Origin: UBA3496 sp964558115
GTDB lineage: Bacteria > UBA8248
DNA length: 20,198 nt
Direction of reading: 5' to 3'
NCBI GenBank assembly: GCA_964558115.1
Contig: CAZLCI010000037.1
Span: 1-20,198, forward strand
The translations under genes were made by a program, and so were the position numbers. Below are positions 7,382 to 15,840 of the stretch, in pieces. Every line of letters starts with the position of its first letter. The first letter of the stretch is position 1. The notes under the pieces were generated by a model. It was not told the DNA's origin. It ran no database searches and saw nothing but the letters and a program-made list of their open reading frames with translations.

Positions 7382-8473
7382 ATGGTTGTTCCTAAAAAAC
7401 AAATAGGTATAGGTTTAGTAGGTGCTGGGAGAATGGGTTCTTTGAGAGCTCACCTGTCCGCTACTTCTCCACAGGTAGATTTTCTCGCAATATCAGATAT
7501 TGATAAGGAAAAAGCTAAAGGTCTCGCACAACAGACGGAAGCAGCTTTTTTTTCTGATGATAATAGAGCCGTTATTGAGAATCCAAATGTAGATGCAGTA
7601 ATTGTTTCTACTCCTGAAGGGGAACACACCGAGTGGATTTGTCTCGCTCTTGAAAATCAAAAGCCTGTTTTGGTTGAGAAACCAATTGCATTAAGTCTAG
7701 AAGATGCAGATAAGATCCTAGATGTACAGAAAAAAACTGGTACGGAACTATATATAGGATATACGCAACGTCTTAGAAGAAAGTTTCTCTCTGTTAAGGA
7801 ACATATTCAAGATGGTCGTCTTGGCAAAGTCATGTCAGGTAGGCTTTGTATTTACAACCCAATGTCTGTTGCTAAACAAGTTTATCAAAGAGCACCACAT
7901 GCTAGTCCGATTTCTGATGCTTTAACATATATGGCTGATATGGCTCTATGGTTTTTTGAACCTTTGAAACCAGTCCGAGTTTATGCTCTTGGCGGGAGTA
8001 AAATCTTTTCTGAACATCCTGATCAATTAGGAGATTATGGTTGGGCGATAGTTACTTTTGAAGACGGGTCTGCTGTTAATCTTGGTTCTTCTTGGATACT
8101 TCCTGAAAAATGGCCTGCTACGGTAGCTACTATTAGCATGGATATTTTTGGAAGTGAAGGAGCTATTAGAATTGATGATGGTCACAAAGATGTAATGATG
8201 GTTAGCGAGGAAGAAACACCTTCTTCTTATGTTCCTGATTCTTCTTTTAATGTTTCTTTTTTAGGTTCTGCTATGCCAGGAGATTGGGTAGTTGGAGAGT
8301 TTGTTGGTCCTATGAGAGATGAAACCAGATTATTTGTTGAGAGGGTAACTACTGGAAAAGAGATTCCTCTTTGTGATGCAAATGCTGGAAGGAATGCTCT
8401 TGAACTAACAGTTGCTATGGAAACTAGTGCAAGGCAGGGTGGAAAGGTTATTGATTTACCTTTGAAAGGATAA
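7382..8473 (+). CDS. Gfo/Idh/MocA-family NAD(P)-dependent oxidoreductase (paralog 1)
   Basis: This 363-residue protein has the glucose-fructose/inositol dehydrogenase architecture. The N-terminal Rossmann fold has GAGRMG at residues 14-19 and Asp39 ending the second strand. The family's catalytic Lys100 lies in VEKPI, followed by a GYTQR strand and the C-terminal alpha/beta substrate domain. In the usual motif DxGxHxxD the catalytic His is replaced: here Asp179-A-L-T-Tyr183-M-A-Asp186. The ribosome site GAGG lies 5 nt before ATG. The next gene is a close paralog whose TTG start follows this stop by 3 nt; the AAGGA serving it is inside the last codons of this gene. Substrate is unknown; a sugar, inositol or sugar acid is typical for the family. 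Confidence 0.88.
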   Translation: MVVPKKQIGIGLVGAGRMGSLRAHLSATSPQVDFLAISDIDKEKAKGLAQQTEAAFFSDDNRAVIENPNVDAVIVSTPEGEHTEWICLALENQKPVLVEKPIALSLEDADKILDVQKKTGTELYIGYTQRLRRKFLSVKEHIQDGRLGKVMSGRLCIYNPMSVAKQVYQRAPHASPISDALTYMADMALWFFEPLKPVRVYALGGSKIFSEHPDQLGDYGWAIVTFEDGSAVNLGSSWILPEKWPATVATISMDIFGSEGAIRIDDGHKDVMMVSEEETPSSYVPDSSFNVSFLGSAMPGDWVVGEFVGPMRDETRLFVERVTTGKEIPLCDANAGRNALELTVAMETSARQGGKVIDLPLKG

Positions 8474-8476
8474 AAA

Positions 8477-9556
8477 TTGAAACAGATTGGTGTTGGTATC
8501 ATTGGTTCAGGTCGAATGGGTAGATTAAGGGCTAATCTTGCATCAACTTCTCCTGAAGTAAGTTTTTTAGCTCTGTCAGATCAAAATATTGAAAATGCAA
8601 AGAGACTGGCTGAAGAAGTCGATGCAGATTTTTTTTCAGAGGATAATGAAGCAGTTTTAAATCATCCTGACGTAGATGCAGTTATTGTCTCAACTCCTGA
8701 ATTTGCACACGCTGAACCTGTTTGCAGAGCTATCGAATTAGGAAAGCCGGTCTTATGCGAAAAGCCTATTTCGCTTTCTTTAGAAGATGCTGACAAAATT
8801 ATCAAATGTTTGCATGAGCATAATGGGAATTTACACATTGGATATACTCAAAGAGTAAGAAGGCGCTTTTTAAATGCGAAAGAACAAATTAGTCAGGGAA
8901 AGTTAGGAGAACTTCAAACGGCTAGGGCTACACTCTATAATATCATGTCAGGTGGGGCGGAAATATATAAACGCGCACCGCACGCTGGTCCTGTCACGGA
9001 TACATTAACTTATATGGTTGATATTTCATTGTGGTATTTCGAAGGGAGAAGGCCGGTAAGTGTATATGCACAAGGAGGTAGCGAAATTTTTCCTCATCAT
9101 CCTATGGATTGTGGCGATTGGGCATGGGCTATTTTAAGTCTCGATGACGGTAGTTCAATTAACTTTGGTTGTTCCTGGATTTTGCCGGACAATTGGCCTT
9201 CAAATGTAACTTCTATGGATATGGAAGTTATGGGTGATAAGGGTGCAATTTTTATTGATGATTCTCATAAATCTTCAATTCTGGCTACTTCTAAAGGTGT
9301 TCCATCTCCTTATGTCCCAGATTTTAGGACTAATGTCGTTTTTCTAGAGAGTATGATGGCAGGAGACTTTCTAGTAGGAGATTTTTGGGGTCCTATGAGA
9401 GATGAAACACGTTACTGGCTAGATCATGTCGTTGCAGGAAAATCAATTCCTTTAACAAATCCTGAACATGCTCGAACTACACTTGAGGTCACACTTGCGA
9501 TTGAGAAAAGTGCAAAAGAGTCGCAGCCTATTGTTTTTCCTTTATCTGTTGATTGA
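8477..9556 (+). CDS. Gfo/Idh/MocA-family NAD(P)-dependent oxidoreductase (paralog 2)
   Basis: This is the tandem paralog of the preceding gene. By eye about half of all residues align identically without gaps over most of the length, including SLEDADKI, GYTQR, RAPHA and GPMRDETR. It has GSGRMG near the N-terminus and Lys96 in CEKPI. It has the same loss of the catalytic histidine, Tyr179 after Asp175, so the change predates the duplication or is under shared selection. The start is TTG 8477, with AAGGA (8466-8470) overlapping the end of the upstream gene at 6 nt spacing, giving tight translational coupling. The protein has 359 residues. The pair may act on related substrates, in sequential steps, or as a hetero-oligomer (inference). 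Confidence 0.88.
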   Translation: MKQIGVGIIGSGRMGRLRANLASTSPEVSFLALSDQNIENAKRLAEEVDADFFSEDNEAVLNHPDVDAVIVSTPEFAHAEPVCRAIELGKPVLCEKPISLSLEDADKIIKCLHEHNGNLHIGYTQRVRRRFLNAKEQISQGKLGELQTARATLYNIMSGGAEIYKRAPHAGPVTDTLTYMVDISLWYFEGRRPVSVYAQGGSEIFPHHPMDCGDWAWAILSLDDGSSINFGCSWILPDNWPSNVTSMDMEVMGDKGAIFIDDSHKSSILATSKGVPSPYVPDFRTNVVFLESMMAGDFLVGDFWGPMRDETRYWLDHVVAGKSIPLTNPEHARTTLEVTLAIEKSAKESQPIVFPLSVD

Positions 9557-9590
9557 TTCTTTTTTAGTTTTTTAAAGCAAAACTCTAAGT

Positions 9591-9974
9591 ATGGGGTCTA
9601 ATTTGCGTGTAATTACTATTAATGAAGATTTCTTCCTGAGAATTTTTGAAAATAAAAAAGAATTAAGAGTACAAATAAGTGGAGATTTGGATATTAGAAT
9701 TTTCTCATTGTTTGATACAGGGATAAAAAAAATTTTAAAAGATTTTGAGGTTCCTTTTTTGAAAATAGATATGGAAGATCTAGAGTTTGAAGATTCTAAA
9801 AGTATCGTAAAGTTTGTTTCTTTAGTTCGCTCATTGTTGATTTCCCATGAAAGAATTTTTATTTGTTATGCTCCACAAATTTTTGCACATACTTTATACA
9901 GAATAAACATGCTAGATTCTTCGGAGAAAATTGTTTTATTAGAAACAAAAAAAGATGTGGGTTATGCTAGCTAA
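9591..9974 (+). CDS. Small STAS-domain protein (anti-sigma-factor antagonist-like)
   Basis: The 127 residues match the STAS fold: a strand with ISGDLDIRIFSLFDTGIKKIL, then a hydrophobic strand LKIDMEDLEFEDS and a helix SIVKFVSLVRSLL. A second strand IFICY and a final LYRINML helix follow. The DS pair aligns with the position of SpoIIAA's phosphorylated serine, but the following SG is replaced by KS, so phospho-regulation is uncertain. No kinase or sigma factor is adjacent. ATG 9591 has no clear ribosome site. TTG 9603, with GGGG at 9593-9596 upstream, is an alternative that would shorten the protein by four residues. An alternative function is a MlaB-type lipid-transport STAS subunit, but no other mla gene is in the window. 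Confidence 0.6.
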   Translation: MGSNLRVITINEDFFLRIFENKKELRVQISGDLDIRIFSLFDTGIKKILKDFEVPFLKIDMEDLEFEDSKSIVKFVSLVRSLLISHERIFICYAPQIFAHTLYRINMLDSSEKIVLLETKKDVGYAS

Positions 9975-10082
9975 CTTAGACGGTGTTTTGTTTTTTTCTG
10001 AACGCTGTACTACACTGCATTTTTTTAAAACTTTGATAACTGATGCGCTATTATATTTTCATTAATTTTCAGGAGAACATAG

Positions 10083-10652
10083 ATGGCAGAAATACATCCT
10101 TTAATTAAAAATAGAAGAAGCAAGAGAGATTTTAATGGAGTTCCACCAAAACCAGATGAATTAAATGCATTGTTAGAAGCATTCCGGTGGGCACCTTCAG
10201 GTAGCAATAAACAACCATGGAGAGTGATTGTAACTCAATCAGAAGAGTCAAATAATGCGTTTGACGAATGTTTGAATGAAGGAAATCGTCAATGGGCTGC
10301 TGAAGCTCCGACTAAAATGATTATACTTGGTAATCCAGAAGAACAATCAGAACGAAATGGATTGCAGAGATGGTTGATAGATGTTGGAATGGCATTGCAA
10401 AATCTTTTGTTGCAGGGGAGCGCGTTGGAACTCACAGTGCATGCTATGGCTGGATGGGATGAAGAAAAGGTTCTTGAAAAATTCAAGATACCAGATCCTT
10501 ATAGAGTTGTTGCTCTTTTTGCAGTTGGTTATCCAGGGAGTTTTGAAGATTTGCCTCCTGAAGTTCAGGAAAAAGACAAAAAGCCATCAACTAGAAAATC
10601 TTTGAATGAATTTGTTTTTTGTGACGATTTTCAAAATGTATGGAACTCTTAG
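10083..10652 (+). CDS. Nitroreductase-family FMN oxidoreductase
   Basis: This 189-residue protein belongs to the NfsB/FRase superfamily, FMN-binding dimers that use NAD(P)H to reduce nitro compounds, quinones or similar. The phosphate-binding R11-R-S-K-R15 motif and APSGSNKQPW (37-46) form the FMN site near the N-terminus. The dimer helix GMALQNLLLQG and the C-terminal VALFAVGYPG strand follow. AGGAGA precedes ATG 10083 by about 7 nt. It stands in the same direction as its neighbours but is flanked by gaps of 108 and 71 bases, so it may be transcribed alone. The physiological substrate cannot be inferred. Confidence 0.9.
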   Translation: MAEIHPLIKNRRSKRDFNGVPPKPDELNALLEAFRWAPSGSNKQPWRVIVTQSEESNNAFDECLNEGNRQWAAEAPTKMIILGNPEEQSERNGLQRWLIDVGMALQNLLLQGSALELTVHAMAGWDEEKVLEKFKIPDPYRVVALFAVGYPGSFEDLPPEVQEKDKKPSTRKSLNEFVFCDDFQNVWNS

Positions 10653-10723
10653 ATTGGATATATGATTTTTTAATTAATACAAAATACTCAATTTCTTTAA
10701 TTTAATGTTGTAGGATTTTTGTT

Positions 10724-11395
10724 TTGTTTTCAGAGGATTTTATTCAAAAACTGATTGTATCTCTCCCAGCAATTTTAATTGCTTTGACGGTGCATGAAGT
10801 TGCTCATGGTTGGACTGCTTCTAAATTAGGAGATCAAACTGCAAGGTATTTAGGACGTCTCAGTTTAAATCCTTTAGTTCATTTAGATCCTTTAGGTACT
10901 CTAGCTTTTGTAATATCGCTTGCTGCTGGAATTGGCTTCGGTTGGGCAAAGCCGGTACCTGTGGATTCATCGAATCTAAAAAATCCCAGAAAAGATATGA
11001 TTTGGATAGCTCTGGCAGGACCAGTTTCTAATTTTTTCCTTGCTATTTTAAGTTTGTTTGTATTGTTTGAAATGCGACATTTTGGAATTCATCTAAGTTA
11101 TGCTGGAGAGCCAATTTATAAGATGCTGCATATGAGTTTTATAGTAAACACAGCTCTCGCTGCATTTAATTTAGTCCCAATTCTCCCATTTGATGGAGGA
11201 AGAATACTTCATGGTCTTCTTCCAAGACGTCTTGCATTTAACTATTCAAGATTAGAGCCTTATGGTTTTTTTATAATCCTTGGTTTGATATTGTTTGATA
11301 AGCTTATATTAATTATGTCTCCAATATTTTATTTTTTACTTGCTACTGAGCGGATATTTGCTATGAATTTGTTTAAAATATTCTCTTGGTTTTAA
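10724..11395 (+). CDS. Site-2 protease family (M50) membrane metalloprotease
   Basis: This is a short 223-residue intramembrane zinc protease of the site-2/SREBP family. His24-Glu25-x-x-His28 (HEVAH) lies in the first hydrophobic segment, and the third ligand motif PILPFDGGRILHG (Asp157) lies in a later one. Several membrane segments surround them, including AFVISLAAGIGFGWA, IALAGPVSNFFLAIL and ILGLILFDKLILIM. It lacks a PDZ domain, as is usual for this compact group found next to trpS in many bacteria. The start is TTG 10724, with AGGA (10712-10715) 8 nt upstream. trpS follows after 19 bases, so the two are probably co-transcribed. Its target is unknown. Confidence 0.9.
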   Translation: MFSEDFIQKLIVSLPAILIALTVHEVAHGWTASKLGDQTARYLGRLSLNPLVHLDPLGTLAFVISLAAGIGFGWAKPVPVDSSNLKNPRKDMIWIALAGPVSNFFLAILSLFVLFEMRHFGIHLSYAGEPIYKMLHMSFIVNTALAAFNLVPILPFDGGRILHGLLPRRLAFNYSRLEPYGFFIILGLILFDKLILIMSPIFYFLLATERIFAMNLFKIFSWF

Positions 11396-11414
11396 AATTA
11401 TTTTGGGAATTTAA

Positions 11415-12392
11415 ATGTTATCAAAAAATCGTTTTCTATCTGGAGTGCAGCCTTCTGGTAAATTGCATATTGGCAACTATTTTGGAGCTCTCCGTCAGCA
11501 TATAGCCCTGCAAGAAGAGGGAGAGGCTTTTTATTTTATAGCCAACTACCATGCCATGACTTCCGTACAAGATTCGGAATTACTTTCACAGCAAACTTTT
11601 GAGGTAGCACTTGATTATTTGGCTTTGGGATTAGACCCTAAAAAAGCAGTTTTTTTTAGACAAAACGATGTCCCCGAAGTTAGTGAATTGTCATGGATTT
11701 TATCCTGTGTTACGGGTAAAGGACTTCTTGATCGTGCAACATCATTTAAAGATAAAGTACAAAGAGGAATTAGTCCTTCTATGGGTTTGTACACTTATCC
11801 TATGCTGATGGCGGCCGATATTTTGATTTACAGATCAAATGTTGTCCCTGTTGGAGAGGACCAAATCCAACACATAGAAATGACGCGAGATATTGCTCAA
11901 TCTTTTAATAATACTTATGAAGAGATTTTTCCTCTTCCTTCCTTTAAATTGGATAAGGGAGCAAAAGTTCCTGGAATTGATGGACAAAAAATGAGTAAAA
12001 GTTATGGCAATACGATAGAAATTTTTGACGAGGGAAAATCGCTCCGAAAGAAAATTATGTCGATTGTTACAGACTCTACCCCCGTAGAAGAACCTAAAGA
12101 TCCAGAAGCTTGTAATGTTTTTAGTCTTTTTAAACTGTTTACTGATGAGAAGGAGCAGAATTCTTTACGTGAACAATATTTGGCTGGAGGACTAGGATAT
12201 GGAGACGCAAAAAAAATGTTGCTCGATCAATTAGATAATTTTTTTACTCCATTTAGAAAAGAACGTGAAAAACTGAAAGCAGATAAGGAATATGTAAATC
12301 AAATATTGAAATCTGGTGGTGAAAAGGCTCGGGAGGAGGCCCAGAGAACAATGACATCTGTTTATAAAGCTGTTGGTCTATCTTATCATTAA
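11415..12392 (+). CDS. trpS: Tryptophanyl-tRNA synthetase
   Basis: This class Ic synthetase charges tRNA-Trp in the cytoplasm. The signature HIGN (residues 18-21, the TrpRS form of HIGH) follows the N-terminal FLSGVQPSG strand. The KMSKS loop is at residues 192-196. GEDQIQHIEMTRDIA matches the conserved tryptophan-site region. The 325 residues are normal for bacterial TrpRS. It lies between the M50 protease and ileS on the same strand, with a 35-base gap to ileS. No T-box leader or attenuator was seen upstream. Confidence 0.97.
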   Translation: MLSKNRFLSGVQPSGKLHIGNYFGALRQHIALQEEGEAFYFIANYHAMTSVQDSELLSQQTFEVALDYLALGLDPKKAVFFRQNDVPEVSELSWILSCVTGKGLLDRATSFKDKVQRGISPSMGLYTYPMLMAADILIYRSNVVPVGEDQIQHIEMTRDIAQSFNNTYEEIFPLPSFKLDKGAKVPGIDGQKMSKSYGNTIEIFDEGKSLRKKIMSIVTDSTPVEEPKDPEACNVFSLFKLFTDEKEQNSLREQYLAGGLGYGDAKKMLLDQLDNFFTPFRKEREKLKADKEYVNQILKSGGEKAREEAQRTMTSVYKAVGLSYH

Positions 12393-12427
12393 AAGTTGTT
12401 ATAAATTTGTTTTAACAGGAGAAGACT

Positions 12428-15289
12428 TTGGCCGAAGATTATAAAAATTTTTTAAACTTACCTAAAACCTCATTTCCCATGAAAGCAAACCTGTCTGTTA
12501 GAGAACCCGAAATGCTTTCTGAATGGAATGAGAAAGATATTTATCGAGAGATACGAAATAAATCAAAGGGTAGAGAAAAATATATTCTCCACGATGGACC
12601 TCCTTATGCAAATGGTAATATTCATATGGGAACTGTCCTAAACAAAATTTTAAAAGACATAATTGTTAAGTCAAAACAAATGTCAGGGTTTGATGCTGCA
12701 TACGTTCCTGGTTGGGATTGTCATGGTTTGCCAATTGAGCATCAAGTAGATAAAGAATTGGGAAAAAAGCGGTTTGAAATATCTCCAATTGAAAAACGTG
12801 CACTATGTAGAAAGTATGCAGAAAAATTTATTGATATACAAAAAGAAGAATTCATGCGTCTGGGTGTTTTTGGTGATTGGAAAAATCCTTATTTAACTAT
12901 GAGTTTTGATTATGAAGCTGCAACAGTAAGAGAGCTTGGACGTTTTATGGAAACTGGAAATGTTTATCTGGGATTGAAACCTGTACATTGGGCTCCTGGA
13001 TTAAGAACAGCTCTTGCAGAAGCTGAAGTTGAATATGAAGAGATAACAACAACAAGTGTTTATGTTAAATTTCCGTTAAAAAAGGGACACATATTAAGTT
13101 GGGGTGAACGGATTCCTTTTTTGTCAAAACTTGATTCAAAAAAGAAAGTAAGTGTTCTTATTTGGACCACAACTCCATGGACATTGCCAGCTAATTTGGC
13201 TTTAGCATTTCATCCAAGTTTAAAGTATTCCATTTTTTCTTATGGAGAAGAAATACTCATTTTCCATGAATCTTTTACCCCTCATTTAGAAAAAGTATTA
13301 AATGAAGGTGAAATTGTCAGCGAGGGTAAAATAGAAAAGATAGAAGATTTTGATTCAAAAATCTTAGAGAATCTCTCAGTCAGTCATCCTTGGATAAAAA
13401 GGGACTCGAAAGTAGTGCATGCAGATTATGTAACACTTGAGCAAGGTACAGGTGTCGTGCATACAGCTCCAGGTCATGGTAGAGAGGATTATGAAACCGG
13501 ATTGAAGTATGGATTGGAAATATATAGTCCTGTAGACGATGGTGGGAGGTTTACTGAAGAAATTGAACATTTTGCCGGACAGTTTGTTTTTGATGCCGAT
13601 CAAGAAATTATTGAATTTTTAAAAGAAATAGGGATGCTTTTTGCTACAGAAAAATACCCCCATCCCTATCCTCATGATTGGAGAAGTCATAGGCCTACGA
13701 TTTTTAGAGCTACTCCCCAGTGGTTTATTTCTATGGAAAAATCGGATTTAAGAAAGAAAGCTTTAGAAGAGATACGGAAAGTAGAGTGGGTGCCAAACTG
13801 GGGCGAAGAGCGCATTTATCAGATGATTGAAAACAGACCCGATTGGTGCATATCGCGTCAGAGATCATGGGGAGTTCCGATAGTAGCTTTTCATTGTGAG
13901 AAATGCTCAGAAATAATTGTAGATGGTAGTGTTGCAATTCATGTTGCAGATCTAATGGAGTCTGAGGGCGCAGATGTCTGGTTTGAAAAAGACTGTACTG
14001 AACTTTTACCTGACGGTTTTGTTTGTCCTTCGTGTGGGTCTGCAAATTTTAAAAAAGAGACTGACATTCTTGATGTTTGGTTCGACTCTGGAGTCAGTCA
14101 AGCGGCAGTCCTTGAGAAAAATAAAGAATTGACTTGGCCTGCAAATATGTACCTAGAAGGCAGTGATCAACATAGAGGTTGGTTTCATAGTTCTCTTTTG
14201 GCAGCAGTTGGTGTTCGTGGGTCAGCTCCTTATCGTGAAGTGTTAACTCATGGATATGTAGTAGATGGAAATGGAAAAAAAATGAGTAAGAGTTTGGGGA
14301 ATACTGTTGCTCCAGAAAAAATCATTAAACAATATGGCGCTGAAATTTTAAGATTATGGGTTGCTGGAGAAAATTATCGAGAAGATATTCGACTTTCCAA
14401 TCAAATACTTGAAAGACTATCAGAAGCATACAGAAGGATAAGAAATACTTGTAGATTTTTATTAGGTAATTTACATGATTATGAAGGATTTAAATATGAT
14501 TCTTCGAAATTCCCAATTAGCGAGAGAAATGAAATAGACAGATTAATTTTGAGTAGGTTGGATAGATTAATTGAAAAAGTTAAAAAGGCTTATGAGGATT
14601 ATGAATTCCATACTGTTTATCATGCTTTAAATAATTTCTGTGCAGTGGATTTGTCGGCTTTCTATATGGATGTTTTGAAAGATAGACTTTACATTTCTTT
14701 GCCGGATGATCCTGAGCGTTTATCTGCTCTTGTGACGATGGACGATGTTCTTGATACTCTTCTAAGACTCATGGCGCCTATCCTTTCGTTTACCTCAGAA
14801 GAAGTTTATGGGTATACAGATAAAAGATACGGCGACAGTATACATTTTTCTATTTTCCCTGAGACAGATCCTGAAAGAAGAGATCCTCAACTTGAATCTA
14901 AATGGAAACGGCTTTTAGAAATTAGACCTGAGGTTCTTAAAGCAATTGAAGAAACTCGTAAAATCCAAGAAAAAGGAAAAGGAAGTTCTTTGAATTTTTC
15001 TGTATTAATCTATGCGCCAGAAGATATAAGAGAAAAATTATTACCTCTTGTAGATAAAATGGAAGATATCTTTATTGTTTCTAGTGCAAAATTGGCGTCT
15101 TCCAATTCTCAGATTCCTGATGAAATTTTTCAAAGTGAAGAAATTCAAGGACTTGCGATACAAATCGATTTAGCGAAGGGAAAAAAATGTGAAATGTCCT
15201 GGAAAATTTCTGAAGATGTTGGTTCTGACCCAAATTATCCAGATCTTTCAGCGCGGTGTGCACGGATAGTATCAACATATAACTCATGA
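12428..15289 (+). CDS. ileS: Isoleucyl-tRNA synthetase
   Basis: This class Ia synthetase charges tRNA-Ile and edits valine. Residues 55-69 carry the HIGH region (HDGPPYANGNIHMGT). The CP1 editing domain contains the WTTTPWTLPAN strand and GTGVVHTAPGHG. KMSKS starts at Lys618. The 953 residues are normal for bacterial type-1 IleRS. The C-terminal zinc motif is altered. Where the family has two CxxC pairs there is Cys921-E-M-Ser924 and Ser941-A-R-Cys944, so two of the four expected ligands are serine. The start is TTG 12428, with AGGAG (12417-12421) 6 nt upstream. The stop overlaps lspA by four bases (ATGA), implying translational coupling. The ileS-lspA order is common in bacteria. Confidence 0.97.
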   Translation: MAEDYKNFLNLPKTSFPMKANLSVREPEMLSEWNEKDIYREIRNKSKGREKYILHDGPPYANGNIHMGTVLNKILKDIIVKSKQMSGFDAAYVPGWDCHGLPIEHQVDKELGKKRFEISPIEKRALCRKYAEKFIDIQKEEFMRLGVFGDWKNPYLTMSFDYEAATVRELGRFMETGNVYLGLKPVHWAPGLRTALAEAEVEYEEITTTSVYVKFPLKKGHILSWGERIPFLSKLDSKKKVSVLIWTTTPWTLPANLALAFHPSLKYSIFSYGEEILIFHESFTPHLEKVLNEGEIVSEGKIEKIEDFDSKILENLSVSHPWIKRDSKVVHADYVTLEQGTGVVHTAPGHGREDYETGLKYGLEIYSPVDDGGRFTEEIEHFAGQFVFDADQEIIEFLKEIGMLFATEKYPHPYPHDWRSHRPTIFRATPQWFISMEKSDLRKKALEEIRKVEWVPNWGEERIYQMIENRPDWCISRQRSWGVPIVAFHCEKCSEIIVDGSVAIHVADLMESEGADVWFEKDCTELLPDGFVCPSCGSANFKKETDILDVWFDSGVSQAAVLEKNKELTWPANMYLEGSDQHRGWFHSSLLAAVGVRGSAPYREVLTHGYVVDGNGKKMSKSLGNTVAPEKIIKQYGAEILRLWVAGENYREDIRLSNQILERLSEAYRRIRNTCRFLLGNLHDYEGFKYDSSKFPISERNEIDRLILSRLDRLIEKVKKAYEDYEFHTVYHALNNFCAVDLSAFYMDVLKDRLYISLPDDPERLSALVTMDDVLDTLLRLMAPILSFTSEEVYGYTDKRYGDSIHFSIFPETDPERRDPQLESKWKRLLEIRPEVLKAIEETRKIQEKGKGSSLNFSVLIYAPEDIREKLLPLVDKMEDIFIVSSAKLASSNSQIPDEIFQSEEIQGLAIQIDLAKGKKCEMSWKISEDVGSDPNYPDLSARCARIVSTYNS

Positions 15290-15786
15290 AAATTTTTTTA
15301 AATTCACGCGATCTATTTCTATTTGGAATTCTTTTTGCATTTTTAGATCAACTTTCTAAAGTTATTGTTCTATCAAATTTAAGTTTAGGTTCTAGGGTAA
15401 ATGTTTTCCCCGGTTTTTTTGATTTTATTCATGTTCGAAATCCAGGAGGTGCTTTTAGTTTTTTAGCAGGTCTTCCTCCTAGTATTTCAAAATGGTTATT
15501 TATTTCAGTTACTTTTTTTGCTTTATTTTTCGTTGTATATTTATATCTTCACGAGTTTTCGGATAGTTCGCTTGCACGTTTTGCCCTCATTTTTATATTT
15601 GGTGGTGGTATCGGTAATTTAGTAGATCGTTTTCTCTATGGTGAAGTGGTCGATTTTATCTTGCTTTACTCCGGTTCATTTTATTGGCCTGCTTTTAATA
15701 TTGCAGATTCTGGAATAAGTATTGGCGTAGTTATACTTTTATTTATTATTTTGAGAACTTCTTTTTCAAAAAAAACTATTTCTTAA
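15286..15786 (+). CDS. lspA: Lipoprotein signal peptidase (signal peptidase II)
   Basis: This inner-membrane aspartyl protease removes the signal peptide of prolipoproteins after lipid modification. Catalytic Asp114 lies in GNLVDRFLYGEVVDFI and Asp141 in FNIADSGIS. NPGGAFSFL is the conserved periplasmic motif. Four hydrophobic segments are apparent (about residues 10-28, 68-88, 96-113 and 143-159). The 166 residues are typical. The ATG overlaps the ileS stop. Confidence 0.96.
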   Translation: MKIFLNSRDLFLFGILFAFLDQLSKVIVLSNLSLGSRVNVFPGFFDFIHVRNPGGAFSFLAGLPPSISKWLFISVTFFALFFVVYLYLHEFSDSSLARFALIFIFGGGIGNLVDRFLYGEVVDFILLYSGSFYWPAFNIADSGISIGVVILLFIILRTSFSKKTIS

Positions 15787-15840
15787 AAATCAAGATTAAA
15801 ACGTTGTTTTTTTTATATATCTTTAAATTTTAGTGTCAAA

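Noticed and set aside
9975..10082. Terminator or promoter between the STAS gene and the nitroreductase
   Set aside because: T-runs and a TATTAT are present, but there is no stable stem before the T-run and no -35 box at a usable distance.
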